Shown one piece after another: positions 45,716-56,656 of a DNA stretch of 64,000 nucleotides. Position 1 is the stretch's first letter; each line of letters starts with the position of its first letter. Under the pieces are notes generated by a model that made no database searches, was not told where the DNA came from, and saw only the letters and a list, made by a program, of their open reading frames with translations. The position numbers and the translations under genes are program-made. Source of the stretch: Meles meles (Eukaryota; Chordata; Mammalia; Carnivora; Mustelidae); assembly GCF_922984935.1 (NCBI RefSeq), contig NC_060066.1:128635947-128699946 (forward strand), written 5' to 3'.

Positions 45716-47609
45716 TTAAAGATGGAATCAAGATTAAGTCTTACATAATTAAAATATTCAGAGAAGAGACTGATTTATTTCCTTAGGCTGGAAGTGATTT
45801 TTAGTGCTATTTTGAAAATTTGTGATTCTGCTTTGAAATTTTAATTTTGGAATACTATTACTTGCTTACCTATTTTTCAGCCCAAACAAATGCATGTCAT
45901 TCTGATTATTCAAACACACAAGTGTCCAGTGTCTTGAATATAAAATGAAAATATTTTGTATTTTGTGACCATAAGTTAAAATGAGTTAGTAAAGGTATTT
46001 ATTTAATGAGAAAATGATAAACATTTCGGGAAGATAGTCGCAGCAGTGGATAGGTTTTATATCCCAAATTTGTGGACAAAAACAAAATGCTAACATAAAA
46101 ATTAAAAATTCCCTACAATACAACCAAATAAAATAAATGACAGTCAATTTCATGAACTCCAAAATCTGAGCAAGTGGACAAAGCCACCTTATTCTACTAG
46201 ACCATCAAGAATCAAACCTGTGTGTAGCAAAGACAACAGGGCTTCTGATAGTTTTAATAAGAGAAACCACATTCCCAAAAGGAACTCACTGGAAATATAG
46301 AAAGGTTTATATGATAATAGCAGCTAAAATTAAGAGTATTACACAAATTTATGGAGAACAAAAATCACCTATAGAGCAAATGGCATCAGGACAAGATGAA
46401 CCCCATGAACTGCAATTAGCACTTGAAGCTTCTTTCATATTGTTTCAATCTCTGCATTAAAACTACCTTCTCTTTAGCCATAATCATCACATTTCAAGTG
46501 ATGTGTAAGGACATCAGAGGCAAACATAACCTCAAGCTTCCTTACTCAAAGAATTTTGCATTGCTGCTGGTTTACCAAGAATAATGAATTTTGTTTCAGG
46601 CATAATACAGAGTATGAACTTCGTCTTAGTTTTTCTTGAAACAGATTCAAGACAAAAAAAAAAGGTTGAACAAGTAGGAAAACTCTGTATATGATCACTG
46701 GCAAATGTTTCTCTAGTCATTTGGCTCAAACTCTTCCTCTTATCCATTCCTGGATATCTTAGAATGCAGAAATGACACTTTGTGTTCTCATCCCACCTGT
46801 CTTTCCAAAATTAGCTTCTGCTATCCTCCTACAAGCATCTTAGCTTCCAATCTTTTAAACTATCTAACATTCTCTGATTTCACTGTGCTCTTTTGGTAGG
46901 CATGTAATTAATCTGTAAAATCCTTAAATGGTGCTGAGCATGGCCATAAGGCAGAGAGGAGTCCATAGAGAAGGCATATTGAATATGAAACAGGAAGAAA
47001 AATAATTAATAGAAAATAATCATAGAAGTGATAGGAGACTTTGACATTAATAATATGCTGGAGGGTTTAGTTTCATGAACATTCTAGATGGTGGTCTTCT
47101 TGAAGGCTGAGGTTTGTCTCACTCATCTCATAACCCAAGGGCTTGGCATAGTGTCTGGCTTATTGTATGCATTCCAAGATGTTAAGAATGAGAATGTACT
47201 TGAACTTAGATAAATTTGGAAGGGAAAAAGAAAGATATTTAAAGATTTTATGCCATATTTAGCTTCTGACACTCTAAAAAGAAGGCAAAAATGAATGGAG
47301 TGGTAAGATGGATGGAAGCAGAGAACTGCTGGGGAATGAACTACAAAATATTTAAAGAAATGTGAAGTAAAACTGACAGTGCAGTTGAAGTGAATTAATG
47401 TGAATGTTTAGGAATAAAGCAAAAAAAATCATAATGTTCAATTAAAAGCAAGATTATTCCCTGGTCATTTTTATAGTTATTTATTACATAGCTTTGTGTT
47501 TAACAAAAGATGATATTGTTCACTTAAATCAAGAGAATTTTGTTTTTCCAAAATAACCACTATGAATAAGACTTCCTTATTCTAAGTATCAAATAAATTT
47601 CTAGAAAGA
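45716..47609. other. Unclassified non-coding sequence, possible L2 trace
   Basis: No gene. A short L2-3'-like trace occurs at about 47095-47185 ('ggcttggcatagtgtctggc', 'ttgtatgcattccaag'). A9-10 run near 46652. The remainder shows nothing recognisable. Confidence 0.35.
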
Positions 47610-47691
47610 CTGAAAGAAAAGAAAGGGGGAGTGGAGGGGGTTGGCTCAGTTGAGCAAGCATCTGACTTCAGCTCAGGTTGTGATCTCAGCT
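47610..47691. repeat. Arm 1 of an 80-bp inverted duplication
   Basis: This segment (purine-rich flank plus the head of the SINE at 47630) is matched, in reverse complement, by 49145-49224. Shared over 'ctgaaagaaaagaaaggggg' and then 'aagcatctgacttcagctca', 'ggttgtgatctcagct', with about six differences and one gap. The match extends beyond the SINE into its 5' flank. Confidence 0.88.
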
Positions 47692-47831
47692 CAGAACTGT
47701 GATCAGGGTCATGGGATACAGCCCTTCGTGGGAGTCTGCTTGTCCCTCTCTCTTCCTCTCTGCACTTCCCCACTGCTCGTGCTCTCTCTCTCTTTCTCTC
47801 TCTCTCAAAAAAGTAAATAAGTAAATCTTGA
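47630..47831 (+). mobile_element. Can-SINE, diverged copy
   Basis: Diverged head 'ggggttggctcagttgagca', 'agcatctgacttcagctcag', then an irregular 'tgtgatctcagctcagaact' duplication-like phrase, 'gggtcatgggatacagccct', CT-rich middle, (TC)n and a tail 'aaaaaagtaaataagtaaat'. It runs into a long purine tract. Confidence 0.82.
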
Positions 47832-47968
47832 AAGAAAGGAAGAAAGAAAGAAAGAAAGAAGGAGATGGAAAGAAAAAAGAAAAGAAAAAAAGAAAAGAAA
47901 AGAAAGGAAAAGAAAAAAGAAAAGAAGGGAAAAGAAAAGAAAAGGAAAGGGAAAGAAAAGGAGAAATA
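47832..47968. repeat. (GAAA)n/(GGAAA)n polypurine tract, ~137 nt
   Basis: An almost pure A/G strand of GAAAG, AAGAAAAG and GGAAA units following the SINE tail. Likely an expansion of the SINE tail. Only a few non-purines (for example 't' near 47866) interrupt it. Confidence 0.93.
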
Positions 47969-48786
47969 ACCTCCCAAGACCTTCTATGGTAGACAATTTC
48001 AGCAACAAAAACAAATTTCCAGGCAGGTTCTGTCACTAATGTGAGCTACTTCATAATATTTCTGGAAAGTTATGGAGAAAGAAATAAAGTGATGATATGA
48101 AGACATGTCTATACAGGAGACCTTAAAGGCAAGACCATAACGAACAACTAGCAAAAGTGTTCCACTGAAATGAAGAAAGAAATAGAGCATAACTTTCTAC
48201 CTTAAGTGTAGAGTGTGCATAATGACCTCCTTCCAATGAGTAAGGTGTGAAGACGGGGTGGGGGGGAGTCATTTTACATTAAAGGAACCTAGAAAACACT
48301 ACCTCAACCCAGGTGGTCAAGGTCAACATCAATAGTAATAAGTAATAGTAGTAGTATGTAGCCTTGATGTGATGTGGTGATAATGGCACTTTACCTCTGC
48401 ATTCTTCTTACCCATGATCCCAGTGTAATCATGAGAAGAACATGAAATAAATCAAAATTAAGGGACAGTCTACAAAATACTCCTCAAAACTGTCAAGATC
48501 ATTAAATGCAAAGGAAGTCACAGCTAAGAGGAGCCTAAAGAGACTTCCTGAATCAAAGCAACATGGTATCCTGGATGAGATCTGAGAACAGAAAAGGAAC
48601 ATTAGGCAGAAATTAAGAAAATGTAATGAAGTATGAATTTTAGTTAATACAATGTATCAATATTGGTTCATTAATTGTGACGAATGTGACATACTATTGT
48701 AAGATATTGGGGAATCTGGGTGTGGAGTATGTGAGAACTCTATTATTTGTTGAATTTTTCTATAAATCTAAACTGTTGAATTTTTT
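47969..48786. other. Unclassified non-coding sequence
   Basis: No gene or known repeat recognised. G-run 'ggggtggggggga' near 48256-48268. Confidence 0.35.
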
Positions 48787-49140
48787 TAAGTTTATTATTT
48801 ATTTATATTATATATTAATTTATATTATATATTATATATCATATATTAATATATATTATATATCTTTATATAAGTATATATACTAAGATATATTTATATC
48901 AATATTGATTATATATTATATATAATATATATTATATATAAATTATTATATACAGTTTATATATATAATAATTTATATATAATATATTATATATAATATA
49001 TATAAGATATATAATATATATTTATATATATAAGATATATCTTAATATATCTCTTATATATTAAGATATATTTATATATAATATATAATATTATATATAT
49101 TAATATATGATATATTATTTATATATTATAAAGTTTATTA
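48787..49140. repeat. AT-only palindromic block, ~350 bp
   Basis: Almost pure A/T with many TATATTATATA-type self-complementary units. The phrase 'aagtttattat' occurs at both edges (48789 and 49131), so the block may be an expansion within a SINE- or L1-type (TTTA)n tail. It should readily form cruciforms and is hard to sequence exactly. Confidence 0.92.
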
Positions 49141-49144
49141 TTAA

Positions 49145-49224
49145 AGCTGAGATCACAACCTGAGCTGAAGTCAGATGCTTGATCAACTGAACCACCACCC
49201 TCCCCCCCCTTTCTTTTCTTTCAG
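49145..49224. repeat. Arm 2 of an 80-bp inverted duplication
   Basis: Reverse complement of 47610-47691. It looks like a truncated minus-strand SINE head but carries the same non-SINE 'cttttcttt' flank as arm 1, so it was copied from that locus and not retroposed independently. It abuts the AT block on its left and a plus-strand SINE on its right. Confidence 0.88.
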
Positions 49225-49415
49225 CATCTGGGTGGATCAGTTAGGTGTCTGCCTTTGGCTCAGGTCATCATCCCAGGGTTCAAGTGATCTAGCTCCCTAC
49301 TCAGCAGGGAACCTGCTTTTCCCTCTCTCTCTGGCACTCCTCCTCCATGTGCTTTCTCTCTCTCTCTCTTTCTCTCTCCCCCTCTGTCAAATAAATAAGT
49401 AAAATCTTTTAAATA
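49225..49415 (+). mobile_element. Can-SINE, diverged copy
   Basis: 'catctgggtggatcagttag', 'gtgtctgcctttggctcagg', 'tcatcatcccagggttcaag', (CT)n at 49352-49384, tail 'tcaaataaataagtaaaatc'. Its first bases are lost or changed at the junction with the inverted duplicate. Confidence 0.9.
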
Positions 49416-49519
49416 ATAAAATTATATTTAAAAAATTAAAATGTTTATTCTAAAAAGACAAATGTGAATTACATGTGCTTCCTTACTTTATTTCCAATTT
49501 TTCAGTTCTCAATTTAAAT

Positions 49520-50100
49520 AAATTCTGGAGGTTTTCTAAGATCAGTTTTGGAAAAGTTCTACTTTTTAGGGCAGTTTTAGGTTCACAGCAAGATTGAGCA
49601 GAAAGTGCAGAGATTTCCTATATATTCCACATTTTATTTTATTTCATTTTTTGAGAGATATTTTTTCTTTTTCCTTGTTTTTATTTAAACTCCAGTTAGT
49701 TAACATAGAGGGTAATAAAAGTTTCATATGTAAGATTTAATGATTCATCACTTACATACAACACCCAGTGCTCATCACAAGTGTCCTCCTAACCCCCATC
49801 ACCCACTTAACCCATCATCTCTGATAATCCCTCCTTTGTTCTCCACAGTTAAGAGTCAGGGTTTGCCAGAGATTTCACTATATTCCCTTCCCCTACCCAT
49901 GCATAGTCTCTCCTATTACCTATAGGTTTACCAGACTGGTACATTTGTTGCATTTGATGAACCAACATTGATACATCATTATCATCCGAAGTCTAGAGTT
50001 TACATTACGGTTCACTGGTGTAGTACATTCTATGAGTTTGAACGAATTTATGATGACATATGGCCACCATTATGGTATCATACATAGTAGTTTTTCTACA
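49520..50100 (-). mobile_element. Ancient L1 3'UTR relic
   Basis: Reverse of an old L1 3'UTR: 'ttttaggttcacagcaagat', 'gcagaaagtgcagagatttc', then after a nested L1 'atgcatagtctctcctatta', 'gactggtacatttgttgcat', 'catcattatcatccgaagtc', 'tacattacggttcactggtg'. Split by 49629-49868. Confidence 0.75.
49629..49868 (-). mobile_element. Nested carnivore L1 tail (Z-type 3' end), minus strand
   Basis: About 240 bp of carnivore L1 3' end in reverse: 'actccagttagttaacatag', 'gatttaatgattcatcactt', 'acatacaacacccagtgctc', 'atcacaagtgtcctcctaac', 'ctccacagttaagagtcagg'. Flanks 'gagatttcctatatattcc' (49610-49628) and 'gagatttcactatattcc' (49869-49886) form an imperfect TSD. It lacks ORF2 sequence. Confidence 0.85.
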
Positions 50101-50121
50101 TTGTATTTCTGGTTGTTTTTT

Positions 50122-50309
50122 GTTTTTAAGATTTTATTTATTTATTTGACAGAGAGAGAGAGAGTGAGAGAGCAAACACAAGCAGGGGCAGTGGGAGAGG
50201 GAGAAGCAGGCTCCCTGCTGAGCAGGGAGCCCAACACAGGACTCGATCCCAGGATCCTGGGACCATGACCTAAGCCGAAGGCAGACGCTTAATGACTGAG
50301 CCACCCAGG
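50122..50309 (-). mobile_element. Can-SINE, minus strand
   Basis: Reverse SINE: 'aagattttatttatttattt', (GA)n, 'aagcaggctccctgctgagc', 'gactcgatcccaggatcctg', 'aatgactgagccacccaggt'. One base of the usual 'cttaac-gactgagcc' is missing. TSD not identified. Confidence 0.93.
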
Positions 50310-51072
50310 TGGATGGGAGAGTATTTAGGCCTTGGATTACTCACCCTCCCAAGATGCCCATGCACCCTATTTCCAAAGGAGATTTACAGACGCTACAAAA
50401 TGTCCCGACACTGGGTTATAGGTGCTTCCCATCACCTGCGATGCCAGGTCACATTGAGAAAACAACGTTGTAGTTCTCTTGACAGAAAGCACATTGCCGA
50501 GGACATTGTTTGAATGGAAAGAGGTTACAGGCAACAGACTTATTCGGGTCAAGAATGTCTTAAGTGAGAGCCGAAAGGTGATTCCATGAATATTGTTTCT
50601 GCAAACCAATTAAGCCATTCTTGGTGGAGAGGGGAAGGGTTGCCAGATAAAATAGAGAAGGCCCAGTTTAAATTTAAATTTCAGATCATTAATGAATTTT
50701 TTGACATATTCATGCAATATTTAGGACATACTTACACTAAAAAAACTGAGTCAATATTTATCCGAAAATCAAATTTTTTTTGAGTATTCTGTATGTTTGT
50801 TTGCTAAATCTCATGCCCTGAGTGGGGGACCCTGACAATTGCATTCCAGAATAACCTCCTTTACTCCGATCCAACCACGCTATTGCTCCTTTTGGGAACG
50901 AGCGATCCTTCTTCAGTTTGAACTACTGCCTCGTACCTATTTTGGTTCCAAACTAGATGCTTTCCATGTGGCTTCATGAGACCACTCTCCTAGAAATGCT
51001 TTGTTAACCCTTCCTTGTGATCACGTCCTGCAAATAATCATTGAATTGCATAAACCCATGGGTCTCTCCTAG
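50310..51072. other. Unclassified sequence with one half of a palindromic repeat
   Basis: The part at about 50636-50750 ('gttgccagataaaatagaga', 'aatttaaatttcagatcatt', 'ggacatacttacactaaaaa') resembles one half of a widespread mammalian palindromic repeat whose name I cannot give with certainty. The rest is unassigned and somewhat less AT-rich. Confidence 0.4.
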
Positions 51073-51552
51073 TATTCTTTTCTTTTTTTAATAAATTTAT
51101 TTATTTTTTTCAGCGTAACAGTATTCATTGTTTTTGCACAACACCCAGTGCTCCATGCAATATGTGCCCTCCCTATTACCCACAACCTCTTCCCCCAACC
51201 TCCCACCCCCGACCCTTCAAAACCCTCTGGTTCTTTTTCAGAGTCCATAGTCTCTTATGGTTTGCCTCCCCTTCCAATTCTTTTTTTTTATAAACATATA
51301 ATGTATTTTTATCCCCAGGGGTACAGGTCTGTGAATCGCCAGGTTTACATACTTCACAGCATTCACGATAGCACATACCCTCCCCAATGTCCATAACCCA
51401 CTCCCCCTCTCCCAACCCCTCCTCCCCCCAGCAACCCCCAGTTTGTTTTGTGAGATTAAGAGTCATTTATGGTTTGTCTCCCTCCCAATCCCATCTTGTT
51501 TCATTTATTCTTCTCCTATCCCCCTAACCACCCATGTTGCATCTCCACATCC

Positions 51553-54500
51553 TCATATCAGGGAGATCATATGATAGTTGTGTTTCTCCAACTGACTTAC
51601 ATCACTAAGCATGACACCCTCTAGTTCCATCCACGTCATCGCAAATGGCAAGATTTCATTTCTTTTGATGGCTGCATAGTATTCCATTGTGTATATATAC
51701 CACTCTTCTTTATCCATTCATCTGTTGATGAATATCTAGGTTCTTTCCATAGTTTGGCTATTGTAGACATTGTACCATTCAGGTACACTTGCCCCTTCGG
51801 ATCACTGCGTTTGTATCTTTAGGGTAAATACCCAGTAGTGCAATTGCTGGGTCATAGGGTAGTTCTATTTTCAACATTTTGAGGAACCTCCATGCTATTT
51901 TCCAGAATGGTTGCAGCAGCTTTCATTCCCACCAACAGTGTAGGAGGGTTCCCCTTTCTCCGCATCCTCACCAGCACCTGTCATTTCCTGACTTGTTAAT
52001 TTTAGCCATTCTGACTGGTGTGAGGTGATATCTCATTGTGGTTTTGATTTGTATTTCCCTGATGCCGAGTGATGTGGAGCACTTTTTCATGTGTCTGTTG
52101 GCCATCTGGATGTCTTCTTTGAGAAATGTCTGTTCATGTCCTCTGCCCATTTCTTGATTGGATTCTTTGTTCTTTGGGTATTGAGTTTGCTAAGTTCCTT
52201 ATAAATTTTGGATACTAGCCCTTTATCTGATATATCATTTGCAAATATCTTCTCCCATTCTGTCAGTTGTCTTTTGGTTTTGTTAACTGTTTCCTTTGCT
52301 GTGCAAAAGCTTTTGATCTTGATGAAATCCCAATAGTTCATTTTTGCCCTTGCTTCCCTGGCCTTTGCCGATGTTCCTAGGAAGATGTTGCTACGGCTGA
52401 GGTCGAAGAGGTTGCTGCCTGTGTTCTCCTCAAGGATTTTGATGGATTCCTTTCTCACATTGAGGACCTTCATCCATTTTGAGTCTATATTTTGTGTGTG
52501 GTGTAAGGAAGTGGTCCAATTTCATTTTTCTGCTTGTGGCTGTCCAATTTTCCCAGCACCATTTATTGAAGAGGCTGTCTATTTTCCATTGGACATTCTT
52601 TCCTGCTTTGTCAAAGATTAGTTGACCATAGAGTTGAGGGTCTATTTCTGGGCTCTCTATTCTGTTCCATTGATCTATGTGTCTGTTTTTGTGCCAGTAC
52701 CATGCTGTCTTGATGATGACAGCTCTGTAATAGAGCTTGAAGTCCGGAATTGTGATGCCACCAACTTTGGCTTTCTTTTTCAATATTCCTTTGTCTATTC
52801 GAGGTCTTTTCTGGTTCCATATAAATTTTAGGATTGATTGTTCCATTTCTTTGAAAAAAAAAAGGATGGTATTTTGATAGGGATTGCGTTAAATGTGTAG
52901 ATTGCTTTAGGTAGCATAGACATGTTCACAATATTTATTCTTCCAATCCAGGAGCATGGAACATTTTTCCATTTCTTTGTGTCTTCCTCAGTTTCTTTCA
53001 TGAGTACTTTATAGTTTTCTGCGTATAGATTCTTAGCCTCTTTGGTTAGGTTTATTCCTAGGTATCTTATAGTTTTGGGTGCAATTGTGAATGGGATTGA
53101 CTCCTTAATTTCTCTTTCTTCTGTCTTGTTGTTGGTGTACAGAAATGCAACTAATTTCTGTGCATTGATTTTATATCCTGACACTTTACTGAATTCCTGG
53201 ACAAGTTCTAGCAGTTTTGGAGTGGAGTCTTTTGGGTTTTCCACATATAGTATCATATCTTCTGTGAAGAGTGATAGTTTTACATCTTCCTTGCTGATTT
53301 GGATGCCTTTAATTTCTTTTTGTTGTCTGATTGCTGAGGTTAGGACTTCTAGTACTATGTTGAATAGCAATGGTGATAATGGACATCCCTGCCGTGTTCC
53401 TGACCTTAGCGGAAAAGCTTTCAGTTTTTCTACATTGAGAATGATATTTGCGGTGGGTTTTTCATAGATGGCTTTGATAATATTGAGGTATGTGCCCTCT
53501 ATCCCTACACTTTGAAGAGTTTTGATCAGGAAGGGATGCTGTACTTTGTCAAATGCTTTTTCAGCATCTATTGAGAGTATCATATGGCTCTTGTTCTTTC
53601 TTTTATTAATGTGTTCTATCACATTGATTGATTTGCAGATGTTGAACCAACCCTGCAGCCCTGGAATAAATCCCACTTGGTCGTGGTGAATAATCCTTTT
53701 AATGTACTGTTGAATCCTATTGGCTAGCATTTTGGTGAGAATTTTTGCATCTGTGTTCATCAAGGATATTGTTCTGTAGTTCTCTTTTTTGGTGGGATCC
53801 TTGTCTGGTTTTGGGATCAAGGTGATGCTGGCCTCATAAAATGAGTTTGGAAGTTTTCCTTCCGTTTCTATTTTTTGGAACAGTTTCAAGAGAATAGGAA
53901 TGAGTTCTTCTTTAAATGTTTGGTAGAATTCCCCTGGGAAGCCGTCTGGCCCTGGGCTTTTGTTTGTTTGGAGATTTTTGATGACTTTTTCAATCTCCTT
54001 ACTGGTTATGGGCATGTTCAGGTTTTCTATTTCTTCCTGGTTCAGTTATGGTAGTTTATATGTCTCTAGGAATGCATCCATTTCTTCCAGATTGTCAAAT
54101 TTCTTGGCGTAGAGTTGCTCATAGTATGTTCTTATAATTGTCTGTATTTCTTTGGTATTAGTTGTGATCTCTCCTCTTTAATTCATGATTTTGTTTTTTT
54201 GGGTCCTTTCTCTTTTCTTTTTGATGAGTCTGGCCAGGGGTTTATCAATCTTATTGATTCTTTCAAAGAATGAGCTCCTACTTTCATTGATTTGTTCTAT
54301 TGGTTTTTTTTGTTTCTATTTCATTGATTTCTGCTCTGATCTTTATGATTTCTCTTCTCCTGCTGGGTTTAGGGTTTCTTTCTTTTTTTTTTCTTTCTTT
54401 TTTTTTTAAGGTTTTATTTATTTATTTGACAGAGAGAGAGAGAGAGATCACAAGTAGAGAGGCAGGCAGAGAGAGAGGGGGATGCAGGCTCCCTGCTGAG

Positions 54501-55588
54501 TAGAGAACCCAATGTGGGGCTCGATCCCAGGACCCTGAGATCATGACCTGAGCCGAAGGCAGCGGTCCAACCCACTGAGCCACCCAGGTGCCCCTTAGGG
54601 TTTCTTTCTTGTTCTTTCTCCAGCTCCTTTAGGTGTAGGTTTAGGTTGTGTACTTGAGACATTTCTTGTTTCTTGAGAAAGGCTTGTACCACTATATATT
54701 TGCCTCTCAGGACTGCCTTTGCTGTGTCCCACAGATTTTGAATTGTTGTGTTTTCATTATCATTTGTTTCCATGAATTTTTTCAATTCTTCTTTAATTTC
54801 CTGGTTGACCCATTCATTCTTTAGAAGGATGCTGTTTAGTCTCCATGTATTTGGGTTCTTTCCAGCTTTCCTCTTGTGATTGAGTTCTACCTTTAGAGCA
54901 TTGTGGTCTGAAAATATTCAGGGAATGATCCTAATCTTTTGATACCGGTTGAGACCTGATTTGGGACCCAGGATGTGATCTATTCTGGAGAAGGTTCCAT
55001 GTGCACTAGAGAAGAATGTGTATTCTGTTGCTTTGGGATGAAATGTTCTGAATATATCTGTGATGTCCATCTGGTCCAGTGTGTCATTGAAGGCCTTTAT
55101 TTCCTTGTTGATCTTTTGCTTGAATGATCTGTCCATTTCAGTGAGGGGAGTATTAAAGTCCCCTATTATTATTGTATTATTATTGATGTGTTTCTTTGAT
55201 TTTGTTAGTAATTGGTTGATATAGTTGGCTGCTCCCATGTTAGGGGCATAGATATTTAAAATTGTTAGATCTTCTTGTTGGACAGACCCTTTGAGTATGA
55301 TATAGTGTCCTTCCTCATCTCTTATTATAGTCTTTGGCTTAAAATCTAATTGATCTGATAAAAGGATTGCCACCCCAATGTCTTCTGATGCCCAGTAGCA
55401 TGGTAAATTGTTTTCCACCCTCTCACTTTAAATCTGGAGGTGTCTTCGCTTCTAAAATGATTTTCTTGTAGGCAACATATGGATGGGTTTTGTTTTTTTA
55501 TCCATTCTGATACCCTGTGTCTTTCGATTGGGGCATTTAGCCCATTAACATTCAGGGTAACTATTGAGAGATATGAATTTAGTGCCAT
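51553..55588 (-). pseudogene. L1-C ORF2, frameshifted and SINE-interrupted
   Basis: Starts at ATG 55588 (M-A-L-N-S-Y). After about 75 codons a 2-nt deletion near 55380 shifts the frame; the endonuclease then continues at 54918-55418 and stops at a TGC-to-TGA change in the P-C-I-F-S stretch. A SINE with TSD occupies 54385-54610. The reverse-transcriptase part is open at 52828-54015, but its catalytic F-A-D-D motif reads F-T-E-D, so the first catalytic Asp is lost. An A-run near 52850-52862 shifts frame again; the C-terminal part is in pieces at 52430-52846, 52087-52473 and 51968-52150. A small deletion near 51770 removes the 'gctgctata' stretch. Non-functional. Confidence 0.95.
54385..54594 (-). 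mobile_element. Can-SINE inserted in L1-C ORF2
   Basis: Young-type reverse SINE: 'aaggttttatttatttattt', (GA)n, 'gatcacaagtagagaggcag', 'ggctcgatcccaggaccctg', 'cactgagccacccaggtgcc'. A perfect 16-bp TSD (ttagggtttctttctt) lies at 54369-54384 and 54595-54610. It dates to after the L1-C insertion. Confidence 0.97.
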
Positions 55589-55665
55589 TATTAGCCTGTA
55601 ATGTGACTGTTACTGTATATTGTCTCTGTACCTTTCTGATCGACTACTTTTAGGCTCTCTCTTTC

Positions 55666-56656
55666 TTAGAGGACCCCTTTCAATATTTCCTGTAGGGCTG
55701 GTTTGGTGTTTGCAAATTCTTTCAGTTTTTGTTTGTCCTGGAAGCTTTTTATCTCTCCTTCTATTTTCAATGATAGCCTAGCTGGATAGAGTATTCTTGA
55801 CTGCATGTTTTTCTCGTTTAGTGCTCTGAATATATCATGCCAGCTCTTTCTGGCCTGCCAGGCCTCTGTGGATAAGTCTGCTGCCAATCTAATATTTTTA
55901 CCATTGTATGTTACAGACTTCTTTTCCAAGGATGCTTTCAGGATTTTCTCTTTGTCACCAATCTAATATTTTTACCATTGTATGTTACAGACTTCTTTTC
56001 CCGGGCTGCTTTCAGGATTTTCTCTTTGTCACTAAGACTTGTAAATTTTACTATTAGGTGACGGTGTGTGGACCTATTCTTGTTGACTTTGAGGGGGGTT
56101 CTCTGCATCTCCTGCATTTTGATTCTTGTTCCCTTTGCCATAGTAGGAAAATTCTCTCCAATAATTCTCTCCAATAGAACTTCTGCTCCCCTCTCTCTTT
56201 CTTCTTCTTCTGGAATCCCAATTATTCCAATGTTGTTTCGTCTTATGGTGTCACTTATCTCTCGAATTCTCCCCTCATGGTCCAGTAGTTGTTTGTCCCT
56301 CTTTTGCTCGGCTTCTTTATTCTCTGTCATTTGGTCTTCTATATCACTAATTCTTTCTTCTGCTTCATTTATCCTAGCAGTGAGGGCCTCCATTTTTGAT
56401 TGCACCTCATTAATAGCTTTTTTGATTTCAACTTGGTTAGATTTTAGGTCTTTAATTTCTCCAGAAAAGGCTTTTATATCTCCAGAGAGGGTTTCTCTAA
56501 TATCTTCCATGCCTTTTTCGAGTCCGGCTAGAACGTTCAGAATCGTCATTCTGAACTCTTGATCTGACATATTTCCAATGTCGATGTTGATTAGGTCCCT
56601 AGCCTCGGTACTGCCTCTTGTTCTTTTGTTTGTGGTGAATTTTTCCGCCTTGTCAT
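55666..56656 (-). pseudogene. L1-C ORF1, frameshift plus 74-bp duplication
   Basis: The start M-T-R-R-K at 56656 is followed by a 1-nt deletion (C-C-T-C-G-G against C-C-T-T-C-G-G on the plus strand near 56605), ending that frame at about 22 codons. The main ORF1 body is open in another frame and runs through the coiled coil ('KSNQVEIKKAINEVQSKMEA' region) to the C-terminal half, where a 74-bp tandem duplication (55884-55957 and 55958-56031) shifts the frame again. A last open piece is 55666-55929. RNA-chaperone function is predicted lost. Confidence 0.93.
55884..56031. repeat. 74-bp tandem duplication in L1-C ORF1
   Basis: Two adjacent copies begin 'ccaatctaatatttttacca' at 55884 and 55958 and run to 'ttctctttgtca'. 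L1-A and L1-B have one copy. The copies differ in a few bases near 'cttttccaagga/cttttcccgggc'. As 74 is not a multiple of three, it breaks ORF1. Confidence 0.93.

Noticed and set aside
47582..48036. Phe/Ser-rich open frames of 116-131 codons (minus strand)
   Set aside because: Translation of the polypurine tract complement; low complexity.
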